From Taklimakanibacter deserti (GTDB lineage: Bacteria > Pseudomonadota > Alphaproteobacteria > Rhizobiales > Aestuariivirgaceae), in assembly GCA_003574785.1 (NCBI GenBank), contig QORU01000004.1:186001-250000 (forward strand): a stretch of DNA of 64,000 nt, written 5' to 3'. The position numbers were made by a program, and so were the translations under genes. Shown here piece by piece: positions 14,772-23,887 of this stretch. The notes beneath the pieces were generated by a model, which had not been told where the DNA came from, searched no databases, and saw only the letters and a list, made by a program, of their open reading frames with translations. Numbering within the stretch: position 1 is the first letter of the stretch; each line of letters begins with the position of its first letter.

Positions 14772-16535
14772 ATGAAGCAAGTGTTCCGCATCTTCCTCTC
14801 CGCCAGGGATGCAAATCCCTGGTTGGTCCTGATGTGCTTTCTCCTTTCCGGCGTCGCAGAGGCCATGAGCGTAACGGCGCTCCTGCCGACCATCCAAGTA
14901 TTGGCCAATGGCGATTCCGCGCAGCCGCAATCGTTCGCCGTAACTCTGATCCATGACTTCCTGGCGCGGATCGGCCTGGCGCCGACGCTCGCCAACCTGA
15001 TCCTGGTGGTCGGCACCTTCTTCGCGCTCAAGACGCTCTTGTCCTTCGCAGCCTTGTCCTATGCCGGGATCGCAGTGGCGCGCGTTATCACGGCCATCAG
15101 GAAGCAGCTGCTTCATGCCGTCTTTGACGCGCGCTGGAGCTTCTACACGCAAATGCAGACCGGGCGCCTGGCGAATACCATGAGCGCCGATGCGACCGCC
15201 TGCGGCAACGCATATTTGCTTGCCGCCCAGATCGTGACCTACACCATACAGGCGATCATCTACTTGCTTGTCGCCCTCCTGGTCAATTGGAAGGTCGCAC
15301 TCTTTGGCCTTGTCGTCGGCGTCGGCATCACCGGCGCGTTGAACTGGATCCTCACCATATCAAAGCGTGCGGGATACAAGCGAACCGACCGCACCGCCAA
15401 TATCACGACATTCACGACCGATGTCATCAGCAACATCAAGCCGCTGAAGTCGATGGAGCGCTACGACACGCTCGTCGCACAGCTAGACGCATTGCTCAGG
15501 CGTCTGCGAAAGGCTTTGATCACGCGCGAGGTCGCCCGTCAGGGCCTTACTCAAGGCAGCGAGCTGCTGATGACGGTGGCCCTCGGGATCGGCGTCTATC
15601 TGGCGACCACGATCGGAAAGCTCACGCTATCGGAGCTCGTGGTCTTCGGCGTGATCTTCTTCCAAGTCGTCTCGATCGTCAGTAAGCTGCAAAAGCTCCT
15701 TCAGCAGGCCGCGGAAAACGAGGCTGCGTATGTCCGCACCGAGCAGTTCATTGCCAAGGCCGCCGCCCAGCATGAGACCCACACCGGCACGCTCACGCCG
15801 ACCTTGGAGAAGGAGTGTCGCTTTGACAAGATTCGCTTCTCGCATGGGACCACGACCGTCGTCAAAGACGTTGACTTGAGCATCGAGGCAGGCTCGATCA
15901 CCGTGCTGCAAGGGCCTTCGGGCGCCGGAAAGACCACGATCGTCGATCTGCTCATCGGGCTGCACACGCCCGACAGCGGGTCAATTACGCTCGATGGCGT
16001 TTTGCTCGATGACATCGACATCAGGCAGTGGCGACGTTCGATCGGCTATGTGCCGCAGGAATTGAGCCTGCTGCATTCGACCGTGAGGCAAAATCTCACG
16101 CTGGGCAATCCAGCGATAAGCGATGATTTGATTCTCTCCGCACTCGACCAGGCCGGCGCCCGCGACTTCGTCATGGCGATGCCGAAGGGCCTCGACACGG
16201 AAGTCGGATCGATGGGCCAGAAGCTTTCCGGCGGCGAGCGTCAACGCATCGCTTTGGCACGGGCACTCGTGACGAAGCCGAAGCTTCTCATCCTGGACGA
16301 AGTGACCAGCGCACTCGATCCCAAGACAGAGGAGTCCATCTGCAACAACATACTTTCACTGCGCGGCAAATATACCGTGGTCGCCATCACTCACCGCCCT
16401 GCCTGGGCGCATATCGCGACTCATCTCTACAAAGTCGAGCATGGAACTGTAGCAAAGGTCACGAGATCGGATCTGAGCCCGGCAAAGAGCCCAGCTGCCA
16501 ACAAGATCGTTCAGTTCGACAGAGATCATCGATAG
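14772..16535 (+). CDS. ABC exporter, fused permease and ATPase
   Basis: 587 residues from ATG 14772. A six-helix exporter domain occupies about residues 18-320 (helices around LVLMCFLLSGVAEAM, LILVVGTFFALKTLL, TYTIQAIIYLLVALLV, GLVVGVGITGALNWI and later). The nucleotide-binding domain follows: Walker A GPSGAGKTT near 385, Q-loop YVPQELSLL, signature LSGGERQR near 485 and Walker B LLILDEVTSALD. This is an MsbA/lipid-A-exporter-like half transporter that works as a dimer. Its place among glycan-modifying genes suggests export of a lipid-linked sugar or glycolipid; the substrate is inference. An upstream ATG at 14688 would add 28 residues without family character. Confidence 0.88.
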   Translation: MKQVFRIFLSARDANPWLVLMCFLLSGVAEAMSVTALLPTIQVLANGDSAQPQSFAVTLIHDFLARIGLAPTLANLILVVGTFFALKTLLSFAALSYAGIAVARVITAIRKQLLHAVFDARWSFYTQMQTGRLANTMSADATACGNAYLLAAQIVTYTIQAIIYLLVALLVNWKVALFGLVVGVGITGALNWILTISKRAGYKRTDRTANITTFTTDVISNIKPLKSMERYDTLVAQLDALLRRLRKALITREVARQGLTQGSELLMTVALGIGVYLATTIGKLTLSELVVFGVIFFQVVSIVSKLQKLLQQAAENEAAYVRTEQFIAKAAAQHETHTGTLTPTLEKECRFDKIRFSHGTTTVVKDVDLSIEAGSITVLQGPSGAGKTTIVDLLIGLHTPDSGSITLDGVLLDDIDIRQWRRSIGYVPQELSLLHSTVRQNLTLGNPAISDDLILSALDQAGARDFVMAMPKGLDTEVGSMGQKLSGGERQRIALARALVTKPKLLILDEVTSALDPKTEESICNNILSLRGKYTVVAITHRPAWAHIATHLYKVEHGTVAKVTRSDLSPAKSPAANKIVQFDRDHR

Positions 16536-16726
16536 AACGATCGGGTGGTGAACCCGGATGGATTCGAACGATCGACCCCTGATTGGAGGTCGTCGCAGCC
16601 AGTTTCCACTGGTTCGATCCGCTTCGCGATATCGCTCTAAAGACTTGATTTTACGTGCTTATTTGATGCTTGCAGTTTCGCTTACCCCATGCTTAACCTG
16701 ACGCTTACCTGGAGCGGAGACATGGA

Positions 16727-17572
16727 ATGAAGACCGTCATTGAAGGGCGCGAGGCGGAGTCGGGCGGCCACATCGCCCATGCCGGGGCCCCCCTCGTAGT
16801 CTTGTTCGCAGCATCCCCTCACGGTGCCGCCAATGTCTCCAGTGTGGTGCTCGGTCAGCATCCCCGGGTGTTCCCCACCGGTGAACTCAAGGAATTCCCG
16901 TATGGCCGGCAAATAAATGAAGGCAAGCTCTGCTCATGCAAATCCGACTCGACAGCATGCAGCTTTTGGCGGGCTGTGCAGGACCGGTATGCGCCGTTCG
17001 TCGGACTGCCCCGCGACGAGAAGGTGCCGCATCTCTATCGCATTATCGCGGAGGAATCAGGCCGGGACATCATAGCCGACGTCGCTCACGATCCCGATCG
17101 GGCCGAGCAACTAAGCCGAAATCCGCGTCTGAACCTTCGGTTGGTCCACGTCCTCAAGGACGGGCAGGCTATTGTCAACGCCCGGCTTCGTCATCGGAAC
17201 CTAGGGCTGCAATATGCTGGTTGGCGGCGATTGGACAGGACCGTCAAAGCCACCCGACGCTGGCGACAACATGTAAGTCGGCTGAGGGACCTCGAAGCCG
17301 AACTCGGTCCTCGTGCAATGTCCCTCGACTACAAGCTCCTATGTGAAAACCCGGCAGAGTCTCTCGCCAAGCTTGGCACGTTCCTATCTCTCGATCTCAC
17401 GCCAATTGCCGCCAAGATAGCGAGCGGCGAGCCACTATCGAGTGCGCCCCATCAGCTGCGCGGGAGCGACAAGCTCATGGGCAACGTCATGATCCGCTAT
17501 GACGATCGCTATCGACGCCAAATGTCCTATCTGGAAGCACTGGCTTTCCGATTGACGATGGCGCTCACATAA
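16727..17572 (+). CDS. Sulfotransferase-like protein
   Basis: 281 residues. After an N-terminal strand LVVLFAASPHGAANVSSVVLGQHP comes a CSCKSDSTACSFW motif near residue 68, resembling the CxCG...CPFW motif of a bacterial sulfotransferase-like family, then RLVHVLKDGQAIVNARLRHR near 140, comparable to the 3'-phosphate-binding segment, and LDYKLLCENPAESLAKLGTF. The P-loop is weaker than in the sulfotransferase at 10120. The assignment is by family resemblance; the acceptor is unknown. Translation begins at ATG 16727, with GGAG upstream. The gene stands between the exporter and a methyltransferase of the opposite strand. Confidence 0.6.
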   Translation: MKTVIEGREAESGGHIAHAGAPLVVLFAASPHGAANVSSVVLGQHPRVFPTGELKEFPYGRQINEGKLCSCKSDSTACSFWRAVQDRYAPFVGLPRDEKVPHLYRIIAEESGRDIIADVAHDPDRAEQLSRNPRLNLRLVHVLKDGQAIVNARLRHRNLGLQYAGWRRLDRTVKATRRWRQHVSRLRDLEAELGPRAMSLDYKLLCENPAESLAKLGTFLSLDLTPIAAKIASGEPLSSAPHQLRGSDKLMGNVMIRYDDRYRRQMSYLEALAFRLTMALT

Positions 17573-17748
17573 AATCGACAACGCAAACGGAGAGCCGGGC
17601 CGCGGCATGGGAATCTGACTCTCATGGGCCACGTCATGAGAGCCAGCAAGCTTGCGCCGATACGCTGAAAGACTCCGCCTCCTTGGCCTTATCGATGTAC
17701 CGGTTGACTATTCGCTCGAAGGCTTGGCAGCGCTTCGGTTCGGCAAGT

Positions 17749-18330
17749 TTATTTTGGCGAGTACGCCGCTCGCAACCCCATGCCGAGCACCGGCGCGACA
17801 GCTTTCGAAAGGCTGCTCGCCTTCCACGTCCTGATATAGGCCTTGCCGCTTGACACGGTGATCAGCTCGGCGTCGGGAAAAAGCTCACCTATTCGCCCCA
17901 GCCACCACTCGGCGGGGCGCACCGTGGCATGGGCATTCTCGCCGTTTGGCAGGATCGTCTTGGCCTGGCGCGTGTCGACCAAGAACAGGGCGTCCTTGCA
18001 GTGGGAATGGATGTCGGCGAGAACCGTGCCGATCTCGTCCTCGTCCAGATGCTCCAAGACATCTGTATTGAGGATCAGATCGTAGCGCGGCAAAGGTATC
18101 GTCGCGATCTCCGGCACGGCAGGATCGAAGCGGTGCCTGATCGATGCGCCCGGAGCAATGAAGCGTTCGACCATGCGGTTCTTGCCAGACCCATAATCGA
18201 GAATCGACCTAGGGCGGCGTAAAAACACCCAGGGTGCCAACAGCTTGTGATTGCTGATCCTGCCGTCGTGGTACCGCTTGCCGGCCGCGTGGATCTCGAT
18301 GTACTGACTTAAATTGCGCGTCTCGACCAT
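17749..18330 (-). CDS. Class I SAM-dependent methyltransferase
   Basis: 193 residues, short for the family. Motif I is ILDYGSGKNRMVE near residue 43, followed by the acidic strand-2 region and motif IV YDLILNTDVLEHL near 83, then ALFLVDTRQAK. The EHL after motif IV is typical of methyltransferase type 11/12 folds. The N-terminus YIEIHAAGKRYHDG is seen in sugar-modifying members. Likely O- or N-methylates a glycan building block; the substrate is unknown. The 283 bases upstream of its start (18331-18613), up to the pyruvyl transferase, contain no gene I can support. Confidence 0.75.
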   Translation of the reverse strand: MVETRNLSQYIEIHAAGKRYHDGRISNHKLLAPWVFLRRPRSILDYGSGKNRMVERFIAPGASIRHRFDPAVPEIATIPLPRYDLILNTDVLEHLDEDEIGTVLADIHSHCKDALFLVDTRQAKTILPNGENAHATVRPAEWWLGRIGELFPDAELITVSSGKAYIRTWKASSLSKAVAPVLGMGLRAAYSPK

Positions 18331-18613
18331 CTGCGCGACCTACCATGACTCTCCGACCGCCTGCAACCTGTTCTTTGCGCCGTTCCCGCAGCACCCGCAT
18401 GGTCGCGCCTCAAGTCGTCACGAAGGGCGAAATCCGAGGCGCGAGAGCCTTCCCTGCCCCCGAATGTCCCGCGCTCCCTTGCGAAGGTCCAGATTCTCGG
18501 AGTTCTTTGGGGGACGCGTCTGCGATGAAATCCGTCCACCGCCTTTTGCAAAAATGAAACCTCACTTCGGACCGGTGCGGACACAACCGCGTCCGGGTGG
18601 GCCTGCCGGTGGC

Positions 18614-19759
18614 CTATAACACTGGACCGCGAGCCATTTCGCAGGCGCCGTCCCGGTAGCGCGTCATCCTCTCAAGAATCGGGTCCCGGTTCATGAGGCA
18701 CTCCTCCACAAGCGCTGTACTCAACTTATTGATGTCAGCCGCGCTATAAGGCACTTGAGTATCGATCACGAACGCTTCGACCTTTTTGCGGTTAGTCACC
18801 GGCAAGACCGCTGTCCCCGCCAAAGAACTCAGGATGAGACCGTGCAGCCTGTTGGTCACGACGAGCGAACTTGCTTTTATTTCGGCGACGGTTTCTTGCC
18901 AGCTCTTCGGGGCGTAAAAAGGGATTCCAAACTCATTCGAAAGAGCTTCATAAATTTTCCCGTCTTCAGGCGTGGATGTCGTCAGAAGCGCCAGTCTGCC
19001 GGCTAAAGAGTTGAGCCGCTGCAAAGCAGATCGCAAGTCGGCCTCCAGTTTTTTTTCCTTGCCGGTGCAAACTATGAGGACTCTCGTTCGATCCCTTCCA
19101 ACTGCTGGCTCAACATCACTAGCAAGGCTCTGTAGGGAGAATACGCAATCTGCGCCTGAAATCGAAGCTACGCCGATCTTATCGAGAACCGACTTTGATA
19201 TTTCATCGCGCGTTACCAATGGTTTGCGAATCTTTCCAAGATATCGTTGGAGATTGCGTTTCGAACTATATCCGAATATTTTTGGATTGATCGAAAAGGG
19301 ATATGCATAGATTTGATCATTATGCTCGTGTATCGCGGTCAATGTCGCGAACATCGATATGCCGACGTCAACGCCGCACCACATATCTCCGCCACAGAGG
19401 AAAATCGCCTCGTACTCACGAAAGCGCGCCGCATTCGCGGCCGAGCGCGCCGCGAGTGATCGAATGAAGAGAGGTTGAGCAAGCGGCCATATGCCTAATT
19501 TGCTGATGAGCCGCCTTAGCTTCGGGCTAACATTGCGGGAATAAGTCGAGCCGAGATGCTCGAACTCCGGGGCATTTGACGCTCTCAAGGCCATAAGCCT
19601 TTCCTTGTCGACGTCACGAAAGCCGTGAGAGAAGACGTGCACTGGATTTTCAGGAAACCTTCTTCTCACTTCTAAGAGCATGGCATGCAGAATTGCAAAG
19701 TCCCCGAGATTGCCCTTCAAATTCGCGAAGACAACGGCGATCGGTGCTTTCATGGGCAA
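18614..19759 (-). CDS. Polysaccharide pyruvyl transferase family protein
   Basis: 381 residues. The N-terminus VVFANLKGNLGDFAILHAML contains the NxGD nucleotide-loop-like motif of the family. IFLCGGDMWCG near residue 118 and the C-terminal VVTNRLHGLILSSLAGT near 305, with the characteristic RxHG, complete the signature. Members add ketal pyruvate from phosphoenolpyruvate to sugar residues of exopolysaccharides, giving negative charge. Codon usage is less GC-biased than in housekeeping genes here, consistent with transfer. It is followed downstream by the methyltransferase on the same strand. Confidence 0.85.
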   Translation of the reverse strand: MPMKAPIAVVFANLKGNLGDFAILHAMLLEVRRRFPENPVHVFSHGFRDVDKERLMALRASNAPEFEHLGSTYSRNVSPKLRRLISKLGIWPLAQPLFIRSLAARSAANAARFREYEAIFLCGGDMWCGVDVGISMFATLTAIHEHNDQIYAYPFSINPKIFGYSSKRNLQRYLGKIRKPLVTRDEISKSVLDKIGVASISGADCVFSLQSLASDVEPAVGRDRTRVLIVCTGKEKKLEADLRSALQRLNSLAGRLALLTTSTPEDGKIYEALSNEFGIPFYAPKSWQETVAEIKASSLVVTNRLHGLILSSLAGTAVLPVTNRKKVEAFVIDTQVPYSAADINKLSTALVEECLMNRDPILERMTRYRDGACEMARGPVL

Positions 19760-19804
19760 TCTCGCATGTAATGTTTTCCCTCGGCTTCAACGAGGCGCAA
19801 ACGA

Positions 19805-19940
19805 CTAGAGTCCAGACTCATAAAATCCACCATACAGTGCGGCGAGACAGACAGAGGCCGGGTAGTTCGCGGCAGCCTGTCCGTAACGGGTAGCGATGCG
19901 CCTGAAGTCCTTCACCCCGTCAAGGCGGCCTCGATGCGCC
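19805..19940 (-). mobile_element. IS5-family transposase 3' remnant
   Basis: On the minus strand the sequence encodes VKDFRRIATRYGQAAANYPA followed by SVCLAALYGGFYESGL and a TAG at 19805-19807. This resembles the conserved C-terminal end of IS5-group transposases (KDFRRIATRYDKLAANFLA). Just upstream WRIEAALTG is in a different frame, so the fragment is also frameshifted. No terminal repeats or other transposase parts are visible. It fills most of the 338-bp gap between the pyruvyl transferase and the next gene and records past insertion activity in the glycan region. Confidence 0.65.
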
Positions 19941-20097
19941 ACCGAACCTAATGGAGACTATGCACTTGTATTTTATGAGCTGTTTGGCCTGTTGTCCGGT
20001 TGCGCAATCGCATATAGATGCGTCATGGTATCCGTACAAACCCTGCCGTAGTCAACCGGAAATTCGGGTTTCCGCGGGCGAGCTTGGGAAGGATAGC

Positions 20098-20790
20098 ATG
20101 ACGACTTTGCTCGTACTTGGTTCGAAGCCGGAACCGATACTTCCCGGGAGTGCCGCCTACGATGAGGTTGCCTGTGCCAACGCCTCCGGCAGGTCTGCCC
20201 GGCGCCATGGGCTGCCGATCCCGCGGTTCACGGTCGTGTCCGCCATCGTGACCTCGGGCCGAAAGCCGGCCAATGATCTTGCGGTCGAGGCTCTACGCGG
20301 ACTTCAAACCGGTCGGCTCGTGATCTATCCGCGTCCGCGTCCGCGCGGGCCGATGGTCGATCGCGCTTTGAAGTACCTCAGGAACTACCGCGTGAACCCC
20401 CAGTACGTTCGCTGGAAGCTGCGTCGGATCGGCTACGAGTTCGGGGAGTTCGCGGCGCCGTCACCGGAGTTTTTCAGGCGCACCTTCGAGACGCTGTGCG
20501 AGCACGATCCCGAATTGATCGGCCTCATGCGGAAGAAGCAGCCCTCGACGGGCCTGGCGACCTTGGCCCTGGGGATTGTCGCGGGCGGCTACTCGCGCTT
20601 CATCCTGGCCGGCTTCAGCTTCGAGATCACGCATGATTACGCGCGCAATCCCCTGGTCGACGAGCGCGGGCCCGTCAGCGCCCATGCCGAAACCGACCAG
20701 GCGATTCTGCGGCATCTTTCGCGCCGGCTCGGCACGATATTTACCACCGAGCCTGCAGTCCACGAGGCAACTGGGGTTCCTTACCTCTAG
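20098..20790 (+). CDS. Sialyltransferase-like hypothetical protein
   Basis: 230 residues from ATG 20098. The start TTLLVLGSKPEPILPGSAAYDEVACANASG resembles the nucleotide-sugar-binding opening of GT29/GT42-type sialyltransferases (a G/S-rich loop then an Asn-Ala segment). The later STGLATLALGIVAGGYSRF and LAGFSFE resemble their second motif, which is S/TG followed by helix and GFDF. A histidine (HAETDQ) follows, as in that fold. The first residue of the annotated frame could lie earlier (19951), but the upstream part has no such character. Donor sugar and product unknown; the resemblance is motif-level only. Confidence 0.5.
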   Translation: MTTLLVLGSKPEPILPGSAAYDEVACANASGRSARRHGLPIPRFTVVSAIVTSGRKPANDLAVEALRGLQTGRLVIYPRPRPRGPMVDRALKYLRNYRVNPQYVRWKLRRIGYEFGEFAAPSPEFFRRTFETLCEHDPELIGLMRKKQPSTGLATLALGIVAGGYSRFILAGFSFEITHDYARNPLVDERGPVSAHAETDQAILRHLSRRLGTIFTTEPAVHEATGVPYL

Positions 20791-20826
20791 CCCGCAGCGT
20801 TACACCAAACTCGCCATCCAGCGCTT

Positions 20827-21582
20827 TTAGTCATCCCGTTCGATCACGATCGTCACCGTCTTGCGCAGGGCTTTTGAACCCTCCTGTGTCATCCTGCGCA
20901 CCGAGTGAAGCGAGTTGAATGTCTTGACGAATACGGTGCACTGATTTGGAACGAAGGGAATGGTGTCGATGACTTCGATCTTGTCCCAGGGCACCGCATT
21001 GTTCTTCCAGTTGAAAGCGTATTTCGCGTCGGTTGCCCGGTTGACATCGAGGCCGCCGCCGATCGCCGGATCCCACTCCCCGTCCTTGATCATGGTCTGA
21101 ACCAGGGTGATGATTTTCTTCGGCGTGTCGGTGTGCGGCGCGACCTCGCCGCCATCGGCTTTGAGCACGGAGAACTCGAAGCGGCTGCGAAGCTTGGGCG
21201 CTCTCATGATCTTGCCGCCGCTCACCATGCGGCGGACCCGCTGGGACGTCGTCTCGAAGCACTTGTCGATATCGAGGTCGATGTATTTCTGCTTGAGGAA
21301 CTCGACCGTCGCCTTGATGAAGTCGTCGCTCTTCAGCCAGCCGTGAAACCTGTTCCAGGGCTTATTCTCACGGATGAATTTGTGATAGTTGTCGGGCGCG
21401 AATTTTTCCGAAAGGCTGAGCTTGTAGTCATAGCCGCGAATGGGGCCAAACAGGGAAATATCGGGAAAGTTGTCGCAGAGCTCGTTATAGTCCTTGGCGT
21501 CAAGCGCCGGCCGCAGGACCACCAGCGGATAGGGCTCATACCTCGTTTCTGCTGCGGAAAAGTTCAACATTCGGTAATCCAT
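20827..21582 (-). CDS. 2-oxoglutarate/Fe(II) oxygenase-like protein
   Basis: 251 residues. The metal-binding facial triad is visible as HTD in VAPHTDTPKKIITL (near residue 148) and a distal His in FNSLHSVRRM (near 226), with the following Arg in place to bind 2-oxoglutarate. The strand VPNQCTVFVKT between them matches a double-stranded beta-helix. Such enzymes hydroxylate small molecules, sugars or proteins. It lies back to back with the glycosyltransferase paralogue B (149 bp between starts), suggesting a shared divergent control region. Substrate unknown. Confidence 0.75.
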   Translation of the reverse strand: MDYRMLNFSAAETRYEPYPLVVLRPALDAKDYNELCDNFPDISLFGPIRGYDYKLSLSEKFAPDNYHKFIRENKPWNRFHGWLKSDDFIKATVEFLKQKYIDLDIDKCFETTSQRVRRMVSGGKIMRAPKLRSRFEFSVLKADGGEVAPHTDTPKKIITLVQTMIKDGEWDPAIGGGLDVNRATDAKYAFNWKNNAVPWDKIEVIDTIPFVPNQCTVFVKTFNSLHSVRRMTQEGSKALRKTVTIVIERDD

Positions 21583-21730
21583 GATGTTTGTCGCTCAAGC
21601 GCAGGATGCCTACACCAAACCTCCTATATATGAAAGGGGCGAGCTCTAACCCCTCCCATACGCCAAGAGCGGGCTCGCCTGGCCCCGTCCTGTCGGCTAT
21701 AACCCGAGGCGCATAGGAAACCCGCAAGCC

Positions 21731-22627
21731 ATGAAACCTACCGTATTCATCCACACCAACGACAAGCAGATGGTCGGCGCCGTTGTCGGCCGCCATTCGC
21801 TCAAGCGCAATTCGGCGAAGCCCGATGCTTTCGATGTGCGCATCACCCGCCGGGAAGATTTTCCTTTCTTCGACGAGTTCGAGGGCCGGAAGTTCCTGCG
21901 CTCCGGCGGCTGGCGCACCTGGCGCAATGACGACCTGCAGTCCTTCACCCCGGTGCGTTTCATGCCGCCCGAGCTCATGGGCTACCAGGGCCGCGCCATC
22001 GTGATCGATCCGGACGTGTTCGCGGCGGGCGACATCAACGGCCTGTTCGAGCGCGACATGGAGGGCAAGGCCGTGATGGCTCGGCCGCGCGGCGGCCACA
22101 ATGGCCGCAACGACTATATCGCGTCGAGCGTCATGCTGCTCGACTGCGCCAAGCTAACCCATTGGAATGTCCGCAAGCAATTCGAGGATCTCTTCGCCGG
22201 CAAGCTCGATTACGAGGACTGGGTCATCCTCGCCAGGGAACCGAAAGGCTCGGTCGGCTTCCTCGAGAATGAATGGAACGATTTCGATCGGCTATCGCAC
22301 AAGACCAGGCTGCTCCATAACACCAAGCGGCTCACCCAGCCATGGAAGACCGGCCTGCCGATCGACTTTACCAGCCGCATTCCCTTGGTCTCGAAGTTTT
22401 TGCCCGAGAACGGCATCAGGCTCTGGGGCAAATACAAGAAGCATCCAGACCCTCGTCAGGAGGCGTTCTTCTTTGCCCTGCTCAAGGAATGCGTAGAGAC
22501 GGGCCAGATCTCACGCCAGGAAATCGAGACCGAAATGCGCCACAATCATGTACGTCACGACGCATTGGACGTGATAGCGCGTGCTCCATCTCTCGATAGA
22601 TTGATGGTCGATGTTCGGGCGGCCTAG
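21731..22627 (+). CDS. Putative glycosyltransferase, paralogue B
   Basis: 298 residues, beginning MKPTVFIHTNDKQMVGAVV. It shares with the gene at 11137-12054 the blocks DLQSFT..RF.PPELM, the putative DxD site IDPDVFAAGD near residue 91, SSVMLLD.AKL.HW, WNDFDRL, QPWKTGLP, KKHPD..QE..FFALLKECVE and NH VRHDALDV. Identity is about 60 percent by eye, so this is an old duplication or two related acquisitions. Function is probably transfer of a sugar in surface glycan synthesis. Paralogue A lacks the extra basic N-terminal segment and has a longer C-terminal loop. Confidence 0.7.
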   Translation: MKPTVFIHTNDKQMVGAVVGRHSLKRNSAKPDAFDVRITRREDFPFFDEFEGRKFLRSGGWRTWRNDDLQSFTPVRFMPPELMGYQGRAIVIDPDVFAAGDINGLFERDMEGKAVMARPRGGHNGRNDYIASSVMLLDCAKLTHWNVRKQFEDLFAGKLDYEDWVILAREPKGSVGFLENEWNDFDRLSHKTRLLHNTKRLTQPWKTGLPIDFTSRIPLVSKFLPENGIRLWGKYKKHPDPRQEAFFFALLKECVETGQISRQEIETEMRHNHVRHDALDVIARAPSLDRLMVDVRAA

Positions 22628-22678
22628 TGCCGAAGGTGGACGGTAAATCCCTCCGACTTCGAACCGCTATGAAGTGCG

Positions 22679-23785
22679 TCAGTCGGGGCCCATCAGCTGG
22701 TCCACCAATTTCCGGGTACCATATGCCGACAAGTGCACGGTATCTGTGAAATAGGCCAGGGTCGCCCAAACGCTCTTCGCCGCTTGTTCTTCGGATCGCG
22801 CCAGCACGCCCGCGTCAGCCCATCGAAACCCCGCGGCCTCGACCAATTCCTTTAGTTCGGCCCTTTGCTTTTCCCGTCTCTGGCTGGGGGTCCACTCGGA
22901 GTCCTCGACGCGGGTCATCTCTGGCACCACCATGTAGATGGAAGGTGCAAAGACCACAGTGACTTTGCCGATCTTCTCGCGCGCCACGATGCTCTTGAGG
23001 GCCTCTATGACTTCCGGTGGCGATCCATAGGGATCCTCCGGTTGAAGATCGTTTTCACAATAGACATAGATGAGCTCGTCGATCCGCCCCTTGTAACGCT
23101 GTGTGGCGGCTTCGAGGCGGCAGTGGTTTTCCTCGGCTGAATTGCCGGGGACGCCAAGATTGACATAGCGGCGCGTGCCGTCGCGTGCCTGCATTTGCGA
23201 AGCGATCGTCACTTCATCATCGATCATCGCGCCAAAGGCGACCGAATCGCCGGCTACGAGGACAACGCGATCCGCCGCCACGTCGGGTACTGTGACGCGC
23301 TCTCCCTGGCTGTTCGTCGATATTGCAATATGCGGCCCGCCGTAACGACGGAAGAATTCTTCCACCCGTGGATCGAGCTTCTCATCCACCTTGTAGAAAG
23401 CTGTGGGGAACGCGTACGGACCAAAAGCCGATGCATGCAGGAAAAACGTGGTCGTGCGCAGATTGGGCTTCAAGGTCGGGCAGCCATTGTCCTTTGTCTT
23501 GATGGCCGCATCCTCATTGCGGGGAAATGGCGTGTGTCCGATGCCGATATCCGTCTCATTGATGAGCGGAAGGAGATCGGCCAGCTCCTGTGGATTGGAA
23601 AAATAGGGTGCATAGGCGGATTCATTGCTGCGAGGCTTGGAGAACCCGACCAGGGCACTGAGTTGGTAAACCACGCTGCGATGAGGTTTACGCCATTTGT
23701 AGAGGGAATAGACGCCTTCGAAGGCCGCCAGGGTGAGAGCCGAGAGCAACACGGATATCACTGCCGCAAATGCGAACTTTTTCAA
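22679..23785 (-). CDS. Membrane-anchored SGNH/GDSL hydrolase
   Basis: 368 residues. An N-terminal hydrophobic segment (FAAVISVLLSALTLAAFEG, about 4-24) would act as signal anchor. The SGNH blocks are present: VLVAGDSVAFG near residue 177 (nucleophile Ser), LGVPGNSAEEN near 210 (Gly), VYCENDL near 240 (Asn) and DTVHLSAYG near 350 (Asp-x-x-His). Block III reads CEND instead of the usual GxND. The enzyme is probably a periplasmic esterase or acyltransferase acting on O-acylated sugars. It closes the surface glycan region, 102 bp from tRNA-His. Confidence 0.8.
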   Translation of the reverse strand: MKKFAFAAVISVLLSALTLAAFEGVYSLYKWRKPHRSVVYQLSALVGFSKPRSNESAYAPYFSNPQELADLLPLINETDIGIGHTPFPRNEDAAIKTKDNGCPTLKPNLRTTTFFLHASAFGPYAFPTAFYKVDEKLDPRVEEFFRRYGGPHIAISTNSQGERVTVPDVAADRVVLVAGDSVAFGAMIDDEVTIASQMQARDGTRRYVNLGVPGNSAEENHCRLEAATQRYKGRIDELIYVYCENDLQPEDPYGSPPEVIEALKSIVAREKIGKVTVVFAPSIYMVVPEMTRVEDSEWTPSQRREKQRAELKELVEAAGFRWADAGVLARSEEQAAKSVWATLAYFTDTVHLSAYGTRKLVDQLMGPD

Positions 23786-23887
23786 GGCTTACAGCTCCTG
23801 GGCTTGTGTTCCCGCGGGGTTATTTGCGCACAAAAATATACAAAATAATAGGTGAGGCAAGGAACGCGAATGGCGTTGGTGGAAGAA

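Noticed and set aside
18331..18613. Short frames between the methyltransferase and pyruvyl transferase genes
   Set aside because: No start signals, domains or similarity; treated as noncoding.
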